Source: Kmv42 sp040757455
Lineage (GTDB): Bacteria; Nitrospirota; Thermodesulfovibrionia; Thermodesulfovibrionales; SM23-35
NCBI GenBank assembly: GCA_040757455.1
Contig: JBFLXE010000077.1
Coordinates: 1-12,658 of the forward strand
Length of the DNA stretch: 12,658 nt
Direction: 5' to 3'
This document shows, piece by piece, positions 7,070 to 12,658 of the stretch; within the stretch, counting starts at the first letter, position 1; every line of letters begins with the position of its first letter. Position numbers and translations under genes: made by a program. Under the pieces are notes generated by a model. That model ran no database searches. It had not been told where the DNA came from and saw only the letters and a program-made list of their open reading frames with translations.

Positions 7070-8627
7070 GTTGGCTCGTTCCTATATTTTTCTAATTCTT
7101 TTCTGAGTGCATAAAGTTCCTCTTTTAATTCTATTAGCCTGAGTTCTCTCTCGATGGCCATGTTATGAAATTCTTCCAATTCTCTAACCCTGCTCTTAAG
7201 TTCGCCCTCGTTTTTTGCGAGTTCCTCTTCTGCACGTTTGCGTTCCAGGGCATTTATGAAAATTTCCCCTATCATTCTTAAGATCGCAATATCCTCATCC
7301 ATCCATTCTTTCTCGACTCTGACAGAATCAAAACCGAGAAAACCCACGAGTTCTTTAGCTGAAGTAATCGGAACCACAATTAGAGACTGAATATTCTGTG
7401 ACTGGAGTATCTCTTTTTCGGAAGTAGCATTTTCGGGGAGATCACTCACGCGGGGGATGTAAATATTTTCAAACCGATTTAATCTATTCATCCACCATGG
7501 AAAGGAATCAACGGGAAGTCCCTTTAATTTTTTCAGCTGCGGTTCAATCCCGTCAGCACACCATTCGTGCGTATTGTCCATTTCTGTTTTATCTTCGTTG
7601 AACAGAAAAAGATAACTACGGTCTACCCCCGAGAACTCACCGATCGCCTTTAGCGTTTTGTCTATTTCGCGGTCGAATTCATCGGGAGAAATATTGATAA
7701 AGTTTGTTGATATTTTTGCTACGAGATTCTCTAGGTTCACCCTGTGACGCAATTTCTCCTCGAAATTCTTGCGCTCTGTAATGTCGGTTACTATGCCCAG
7801 AATTGCTTTTCCTGTTTCATAGCTTATTAACTTTGTGGTAATTATCGCTTCGATTCTCTTGTTTTTTTTTGTAAGGAGAGAATATTCCCATGGTGGAACT
7901 TCTTCTCCTCTCATATGTCTTGCGAAATTTGTCTCGATTAATTCAAGCGAGTCCGGAGCAATCAGTGTACGAAAATCGAAATCCTGGGAATAAAATTCGT
8001 TTCTTTTATAACCCATGATTTCTTCGCATTTCTTGTTGGCATATACTACTTTGCCGTCCTTGTTGATGAAAATCATATTTGGTGACTCTTCAGCCAGATT
8101 CCTGAATTTTTCTTCCGATTCTCTAATCACATCCTCCGCTTTCTTAAGGCCGGTCGTGTCATAAAGGGATCCGCGGACAAATATTGGTTTGCCGTTTTTA
8201 TCAGCCACATTATTTATGAACTCAAAAATCCACCGTATTTGGCCGTTCTTACGGATAATGCGGTACTCACGTTCGGTCGAATAGCCCGCAACCGACTGCA
8301 ATTTATTGACGCTTTCTGAGAGTGCAGCTAAGTCATCAGGATGGATGACACGGTTCCAGTTTGGCTGCCCGCTGAGAAGTTCTTCCTGAGTATAGCCAGT
8401 AATCTCTAAAACGTCGCCCTCGAAAAATATCGGAACAAAGTCATTGTGAGCCAGAAGGCAATCCCCCGAAAGTGCTGCACAAATGATGGATGCAAGTACC
8501 CGTTGCTCTTGATGCTTTCGTGTGTCGGCAAAAAATCAACTACGAGTTTTTCGATTTTGTCAATCCGCCGCCGTATTTCGGACAATTCATTGATCAACTG
8601 TGCCTTCGTCTTTTCTTCATCCCTCAT
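7066..8627 (-). pseudogene. PAS-PAS-GAF sensory protein, frameshifted, no visible output domain
   Basis: I read this as one gene of about 520 codons broken by a single-base loss. The 5' part starts at ATG 8627 (AGGAT eight bases upstream) with MRDEEKTKAQLINELSEIRRRIDKIEK and reaches FRGIAF. The frame then jumps between about 8453 and 8443 to DFVPIFFEGDVLEITGYTQEEL, which is how the PAS_3 block of related sensors continues. The long 3' frame, open from about 8520, covers the rest of PAS 1 (to about 8150), PAS 2 (NLAEESPNMIFINKDGKVVYAN to ILGIVTDITERK, about 8130-7770), a GAF domain (about 7720-7240) and a C-terminal coiled coil. No histidine kinase, GGDEF, methyl-accepting or HTH domain follows. 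It may be a true pseudogene, a sequencing error, or start from an internal TTG at 8301. Confidence 0.75.
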
Positions 8628-8649
8628 TTGTATATCCTATGGGTAAATA

Positions 8650-8665
8650 ATCTTAGCCCTAAGAT
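8650..8665. promoter_or_regulatory. Perfect palindrome upstream of the PAS/GAF gene
   Basis: ATCTTAG-CC-CTAAGAT is a perfect inverted repeat with 7-base arms, ending 22 bases before the ATG at 8627. Its size and position suit an operator for a dimeric regulator or a small leader hairpin. No regulator is assigned. Confidence 0.3.
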
Positions 8666-8811
8666 AGCAAAATAAACTACTTTTTGTAAATTTAATGCGA
8701 TTCGACATGGGTATTCACAACTGCTGTGAGAGGAATCACATACCGTCGGGAAGATCTTTGATTAACTTAAATAAAAAAAGAACGCTCAGACCCCTCCTTT
8801 CAATAGTCTCT

Positions 8812-8843
8812 CCCTCCGATGCTTCCTCGGGGGGGATTTTTTT
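8812..8843 (+). terminator. Rho-independent terminator-like hairpin
   Basis: CCCTCCGA (8812-8819) pairs with TCGGGGGG (8827-8834) through eight pairs including one T-G wobble, with a 7-base loop, and a run of seven T follows at 8837-8843. The T run lies on the plus side, so it would stop plus-strand transcripts. The nearest plus-strand gene upstream is mglA, which ends at 7069. The minus-strand side of this gap has no equally clear terminator for the GGDEF-EAL gene. The gap between the two signalling genes (8628-8874) otherwise holds only the palindrome at 8650. Confidence 0.45.
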
Positions 8844-8874
8844 AATGAAGTGTTAATCGTCGTGTTTAAGATGT

Positions 8875-10732
8875 TTATTTCTTTGTTTTTTTGATGGAAA
8901 GACGGCGGCTGCGAATAGTTTCGTCAGCGAGGAGATTTTCTATTTCATTGCCGTTTACCGGATAAGAGAAAAAGAATCCCTGTGCATATTCACATTTCAA
9001 ATCCTCCAATTTTCTCAGATGTTCTGCCTGCTCGACCCCTTCAGCCACTACCTGCAGCTTCATATTGTGAGCCATATTAATGATCGATTGAACAATTTCT
9101 ACGTCATTTCCACCTGAACTCAACCTATTTATGAAAGATTGGTCAATTTTCAGCGTATTTATAGGAAACTGCTGCAGATAGCTTAATGATGAGTATCCGG
9201 TGCCGAAGTCATCAATATTGATCTTGATGTTAAGCTCTTTCAACTGTGACATAAGGGTAACCATATATTCAGTATTTTCCATCATATTGTTCTCTGTTAT
9301 CTCGAGCGCCAAATGCTCTGGATTAAGACCTGTCTCTCGAGGATATTCTTTATCTGTTTTATGAAGTCCACATGCGAGAAAACTTTCGGCGATACGTTGA
9401 CACTTACAGCTAAAGGGAGATCTACAGAAAACCGTTTTTGCCATATGTTCGTTTGTCGGCAGGATTCGCGTAAAATCCACAAACTAAGAGGTATAATGAG
9501 CCCAGTCTCTTCGGCCAGAGGAATAAACTCCATCGGCAAAAGAATACCCCGCTTGGGGTGATTCCAACGGACGAGAGCTTCAAATCCGATAATATTTTCT
9601 TTTTCAAGGGAAATAATTGGCTGATAATACATCACAAACTCTCGGCGTTCGAGGGCATGGCGCAGGTCTATTTCAGGTTCGAGAAGTTCTAATGCGTTCG
9701 TGTGCATGGCATCGTTAAACACTAAATAACATGCCTTCCCGCGTAACTTTGCATTATACATGGCAGTGTCTGCATCGCGAAGGATTTCTTCCGGTTGTTC
9801 ATATTTTGACTGCCCACCGCAATTCCGACAGTCACATTGACATATAATTCGTGCTGATTGAGATAAAAGGGTTCTGCCAACGTTTTGTTTATGCGCCCAG
9901 CAATATGCGTTGCATCTTCTACTTCTTTGATATCATCAAGAAGCATGACAAATTCATCACCCCCGAAACGGGCGATGGTGTCATCTGGGCGTAAATGTGA
10001 TTTCAATTTTTCCGCGACCAAAATGAGCAGTTCATCCCCGATAAGGTGTCCGAAGCTGTCGTTAATCTTTTTAAATCTATCGAGGTCTAAGAAGAGTACC
10101 GCAAAAAGATAGTCTTTATTACGCTTTCTGTGAGCGAATGACAATTGCAACCGGTCCATGAATAATGCTCTGTTCGGAAGTCCTGTCAGAGCGTCATAAA
10201 AAGCGTTCTGTATTAATTTTTCTTCGGCCTGTTTGCGGGATGTAATATCGGTCAACGAACCAGCCATTCGTATGGCACCTGTCCCGTCTTTTCTCACCGC
10301 AGCTCCACGGGTTAGCATCCACAGGTAAACACCGTCCTTATTCAATAACCGGTGTTCATTTTCGAAGTGTGCTGTCTGTCCATCGAGATGATCGGTGATG
10401 TCTTTCTTTAATTTCTTGACATCATCCGTATGAACCCGATGAAACCATTCATGCACGCTGTTTCCTATTTCATTATCCTTAAATCCTATCATGGATTTCC
10501 AGCGAGAGGAAAAATAAATCTCGTTTGTTTTCAAATTCCAATCCCACAGACCATCGTTGGCGCCGCGTGATGCAAGGGCATACCGCTCTTCGCTTTCTTG
10601 CAGGGCAGAAGCTTTCTGCTCCAGTTCTCTCCTATACCGCAGCAGTCGCAAAAGTGTGTAAAACAGGAGAGCGAGACTGACGAGTAACAGATAGAAAAAG
10701 ATGGTCTCGATAGAAATCAATGTTTTAAACAT
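8875..10732 (-). pseudogene. Membrane PAS-GGDEF-EAL c-di-GMP protein, broken by two frameshifts
   Basis: This was one gene of about 620 codons. Part 1 (10732 to about 9815) has a transmembrane helix at about residues 10-32, a PAS_3 domain (about 50-165), then GGDEF with DALTGLPNRALFMDRL, an intact RPDD inhibitory-site motif (248-251) and RFGGDEF (257-261). At 9813-9815, inside a GGG run, the frame shifts to YEQPEEILRDADTAMYNAK. Part 2 carries EAL with FEALVRWNHP up to VSPKVF and KNILER. Near 9323-9332 the frame shifts again to ETGLNPEHLALEITEN. Part 3 has INIDDFGTGYSSLSYL, LKIDQSF, VVAEGVE and AQGFFFSYPV, to TAA at 8875. Both shifts are net loss of one base. Cyclase and phosphodiesterase motifs are all present, so decay is recent or the shifts are sequencing errors. 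No clear ribosome site precedes the ATG. Confidence 0.85.
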
Positions 10733-11066
10733 GTATTTATATTTTTACTTTACTGCTCTTTTCGACCCAAATTTATGCTGGTTCTCTAAATGTCTGTACA
10801 TCATAGTTAATACAATAATTTTTACAATTGCTAAAATGCTAAATTCTTTGCAGTAAGTTTTGCAGCAAATTAGATACCAATACTATAAGTTGCTGATTTA
10901 AAAAACAATGCTGCAGTCAAAACTGGAGTGGGCTGACTATTCAGTGACAAACTTTGATAAGAATCCACACTTTTTGGGATCCGAGGGTGAGAACAAAATG
11001 GGATGGATCGCCACATTTTAAAGCAACCAGTATCAACCGGCAAAAAGGTAAGCAAACAATACTGCG
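10733..11066. other. AT-rich gene-free spacer
   Basis: No gene is recognised in this stretch. It contains AT-rich sequence next to the GGDEF-EAL start and a less AT-rich block (about 10900-11060). A minus-strand open frame of 67 codons (10870-11073) is present, but it has no ribosome site and no recognised family. The repeated TTTGCAG around 10857 and 10870 is too short to interpret. Confidence 0.5.
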
Positions 11067-11095
11067 TTTGCATGTCAGCTCGGGATCGATATAAT
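11067..11095 (+). promoter_or_regulatory. Sigma70-type promoter of the Zn-ribbon/HEAT gene
   Basis: TTTGCA (11067-11072, four of six) and a perfect TATAAT (11090-11095) are separated by 17 bases. Transcription would begin near 11102. That leaves a leader of about 27 bases containing AGGAGGT at 11114-11120, eight bases before the ATG at 11129. Confidence 0.55.
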
Positions 11096-11128
11096 TATAA
11101 AAGAAAAAATATCAGGAGGTCGTGACAG

Positions 11129-12109
11129 ATGCCTGAAGAACCCCGATGTCCCTTCTGCCAGAGCAAGATTGACCCACCGGATGAAATTTTGGAAGGCATG
11201 AAACTTGAATTCCCTCTGGGAACATGCAGGCACTGCGGTTCCGTGTATGCGTGCGATGTGACGGGGCATAATATGGGAGCCGCAGCCCTCGAGGCGCTGT
11301 TGTTTGCATCAGGCAATGACCAATCCTTTGCGTACTCACTCTCCTATGGCAGAGATTACGACGACGCTGTAATCGAGAACTATGACATTATTGGCCACAA
11401 AGTCGTTCCGGAGAGATCCCCTGAGGGCATGCCTGTGAAGGGGGCCCTGGTCTTCGTGAGACTTAAAGGCAGTCCAAGACAGGAAATAAAGGAAGAAGGC
11501 GAAGTTTCCGAACATCCCCCGGTAAAGCTCTCCAGGGAAGCAATCCGTCGGCTCGTAGAAGCAAACCTGATAGATGACCTGAGCACCCTTGCATTGGCGG
11601 ATGCAAGGGTGCTCAATGAAATACATCTTATGCTTTATACACCGGATGACCTTTTGCGGTGGAAGATTATAGATGTGCTGACAAAAGTGTGCGAGAAGAT
11701 GGTGGGGGAAAGGCCTGACCTTGTAAATAAACTCATTGAGAAGGAACTTCAGAATGCGGCGTATCCGGGAGCTTCACCCTGGGGCGCTCTCGAAACAGCA
11801 GGTGCCTTAATCAGCATCAACCCGGATCTCTTCCACGAATTCATCCCGATCCTCCTTGGTTTTTTCCGCCAGGAGAATTTGCGAAAGGGGTTTGCCTGGG
11901 CCATAGGAAAAATTGCCGCTGTGAAGCCCGATTCCGTTAGATATGCCCATGATACGTTAAGGTTTTTCCTCAGTGATAAAGATCCTTCCGTTCGGGCTTA
12001 TGCCGCCACATCTCTGGGTGAATTCGCCTATGATGGAGGCGTGGTTCAGGATTTAGAGAAACTGGAGACCGACACGGAAAAGCTTCTGATATGGCGAGGG
12101 GCGCTCTAA
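11129..12109 (+). CDS. Zn-ribbon and HEAT-repeat protein of the DVU_0298 type, C-terminus probably frameshifted
   Basis: The function is unknown. The N-terminus carries CPFC (Cys7, Cys10) and CRHC (Cys33, Cys36), a zinc-ribbon pattern, followed by VYACDVTGHNMGAAALEALLFAS. That arrangement recalls the DVU_0298 family of sulfate reducers and syntrophs. From about residue 125 the protein is alpha-helical with HEAT-like repeats, the clearest being LRKGFAWAIGKIAAVKP and SVRAYAATSLGEFA. The gene has its own promoter and a strong AGGAGGT. The frame stops at 12109 with LLIWRGAL. If one G is restored to the GGGG at 12098-12101, it continues as GGALRETTVAESAREAIRKI to TAA at 12180, giving 350 residues and the G-x-L...TV end expected of the last HEAT unit. 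So the printed stop is probably premature by about 24 residues. It stands alone between the signalling genes and the tRNA. Confidence 0.8.
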   Translation: MPEEPRCPFCQSKIDPPDEILEGMKLEFPLGTCRHCGSVYACDVTGHNMGAAALEALLFASGNDQSFAYSLSYGRDYDDAVIENYDIIGHKVVPERSPEGMPVKGALVFVRLKGSPRQEIKEEGEVSEHPPVKLSREAIRRLVEANLIDDLSTLALADARVLNEIHLMLYTPDDLLRWKIIDVLTKVCEKMVGERPDLVNKLIEKELQNAAYPGASPWGALETAGALISINPDLFHEFIPILLGFFRQENLRKGFAWAIGKIAAVKPDSVRYAHDTLRFFLSDKDPSVRAYAATSLGEFAYDGGVVQDLEKLETDTEKLLIWRGAL

Positions 12110-12231
12110 GAGAAACAACCGTTGCCGAATCAGCAAGAGAAGCCATCCGAAAGATTAAGAGCAACAAAGAGAAGCATTAAAATAAACAGAGCGAATTGCT
12201 CAATATTAATTATTGATAATAATAATTTCGT

Positions 12232-12307
12232 TGGTGGACGGTAGGGGATTCGAACCCCCGACTTCCACGTTGCGAACGTGGCGCTCTCCCAGCTGAGCTA
12301 ACCGCCC
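12232..12307 (-). tRNA. tRNA-Ala (anticodon CGC)
   Basis: The minus strand folds as a complete 76-base tRNA. The acceptor stem GGGCGGT pairs with ACCGTCC and includes the G3-U70 wobble that identifies alanine tRNA. The anticodon arm CCACG-TTCGCAA-CGTGG gives anticodon CGC (codon GCG). The T arm contains GGTTCGAATCC. CCA is encoded at 12234-12232. No clear promoter or strong terminator is seen; a weak GAGC/GCTC hairpin lies near 12190. Confidence 0.97.
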
Positions 12308-12373
12308 TTTTATCGAATTTACAAGTAGAACTATAATCCGAATCCAGCGATAATTTGGCAAAACCAAACAAAT

Positions 12374-12448
12374 TGTCATTCCCGCGGGAATCCAGATCAT
12401 TAAGGAACTGGATTCCGCATCATCCGCTTGAGACGGAGCGGAATGACA
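12374..12448. repeat. Palindromic REP/MITE-like element with cloverleaf-type folding
   Basis: Nested inverted repeats: the outer arms TGTCATTCC (12374-12382) and GGAATGACA (12440-12448) are perfect complements. Inside, GGAATCCAG (12387-12395) pairs perfectly with CTGGATTCC (12408-12416). A second inner hairpin forms from CCGCT (12424-12428) and AGCGG (12437-12441), though it competes with the outer stem by two bases. TTCCCGCGGGAA (12379-12390) is itself palindromic. The GTCATTCCCGCGGGAATCC core resembles dispersed repeats seen in many proteobacterial genomes. Only one copy is in the window. Confidence 0.7.
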
Positions 12449-12569
12449 TCTCTTGTCGCTGGATTTAGATATTATATAGCCATAATCTGTTTCTCTACAA
12501 GTTTTAAGAACTTTGAAGGAATATGGGAACTTTATTAGCCCAGATAATTCATAAATTCTGCTGAAAAAA

Positions 12570-12645
12570 ATAGCCAACAATCCTGAGAGCTTTGGTATTA
12601 TTAAGTTTGCAAAGGCTCAAAACCAAAGAAAGGATGGTTGGCTAT
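12570..12645 (+). promoter_or_regulatory. Leader hairpin covering the transposase ribosome site
   Basis: ATAGCCAACAATCCT (12570-12584) is the reverse complement of AGGATGGTTGGCTAT (12631-12645) except at one position. CTTTGGT (12590-12596) and ACCAAAG (12622-12628) extend the stem inside. The AGGA at 12631-12634, the likely ribosome site, is in the stem, and the stem ends directly before the ATG at 12646. Confidence 0.6.
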
Positions 12646-12658
12646 ATGACAGAGTGTA
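12646..12658 (+). CDS. Start of a probable IS1380-family transposase (partial, 4 codons)
   Basis: Only M-T-E-C and one further base are visible before the window ends. The call rests on the upstream hairpin, the terminal-repeat-like sequence at 12539 and the resemblance of MTEC to IS1380-family N-termini. An in-frame ATG at 12634 would add four residues (MVGY) but lies inside the hairpin stem. This is a weak identification until the next few hundred bases are seen. Confidence 0.35.

Larger units (their letters stand above)
12539..12658 (+). mobile_element. Probable left end of an IS1380-family insertion sequence (partial)
   Basis: CCCAGATAATTC at 12539 resembles the CC(T/C)AGAT terminal repeat type of IS1380-family elements such as ISEcp1, from memory. 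It is followed after about 30 bases by a large hairpin and then by an ATG whose first residues, MTEC, match the start of many IS1380 transposases. The element runs off the right edge, so neither the right end nor a target duplication can be checked. Confidence 0.45.

Noticed and set aside
8640..8874. Possible c-di-GMP riboswitch near the GGDEF-EAL gene
   Set aside because: I could not find the conserved GEMM core pattern on either strand; only a terminator-like hairpin and a palindrome are present.
11075..11339. Several minus-strand open frames opposite the 5' end of the Zn-ribbon/HEAT gene
   Set aside because: They lie antisense to a gene with a good promoter and ribosome site and have no recognisable features.
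12189..12230. Terminator after the Zn-ribbon/HEAT gene or the tRNA
   Set aside because: GAGC/GCTC near 12190 gives only a four-pair stem without a proper T run, too weak to call.
12206..12580. Minus-strand open frame of 124 codons across the tRNA
   Set aside because: It reads straight through tRNA-Ala; the LAQLGERHVRNVEVGGSNPLPS segment is the familiar false translation of a tRNA gene.
1..12658. CRISPR array, toxin-antitoxin pair or phage defence genes
   Set aside because: No regularly spaced repeats and no matching small gene pairs or defence domains were seen.

Overview
The window looks like chromosomal DNA from an anaerobic deltaproteobacterium in the broad sense (Desulfobacterota/Myxococcota-like, possibly a syntroph or sulfate reducer). 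The reasons are a Myxococcus-type MglA/MglB pair with very high resemblance to the M. xanthus proteins, a four-subunit pyruvate:ferredoxin oxidoreductase, a zinc-ribbon/HEAT protein of the DVU_0298 type, and a yicC-remA-gmk-rpoZ-coaBC cluster. This placement is inference from remembered families; no database search was run.

Layout. (1) Positions 1-2835, minus strand: a tightly overlapping housekeeping operon in transcription order yicC, remA-like, gmk, rpoZ, coaBC. coaBC runs off the left edge. (2) Positions 2849-2920: a short divergent promoter region with two good sigma70-type promoters back to back. (3) Positions 2952-7069, plus strand: porC-porD-porA-porB (pyruvate:ferredoxin oxidoreductase) followed by mglB-mglA, all closely spaced and probably one transcript. 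(4) Positions 7066-10732, minus strand: two signalling genes, a PAS-PAS-GAF protein and a membrane PAS-GGDEF-EAL protein. Each is broken by single-base frameshifts although its domains are otherwise well preserved. (5) Positions 11067-12180, plus strand: a promoter, a strong ribosome site and a Zn-ribbon/HEAT-repeat gene with a probable C-terminal frameshift. (6) Positions 12232-12658: tRNA-Ala(CGC) on the minus strand, a 75-bp cloverleaf-like palindromic repeat, and what appears to be the left end of an IS1380-family element whose transposase start lies directly behind a hairpin.

How the genes work together. The left half is core metabolism and information processing: GMP to GDP, RNA polymerase omega, coenzyme A synthesis, and interconversion of pyruvate with acetyl-CoA, CO2 and reduced ferredoxin. 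The mglBA pair sets front-rear cell polarity in gliding bacteria, and here it is joined to the por operon. The c-di-GMP-type protein and the PAS/GAF sensor beside it would suit motility or surface-life control, but both are frameshifted in this sequence.

Main points for a second look: four apparent frameshifts, all net loss of one base and all in the right-hand third; the por-mgl linkage; the stem that buries the transposase ribosome site; the palindromic element beside the tRNA; and the lack of any recognisable output domain in the PAS/GAF protein. I did not find a clearly new defence or mobile system.
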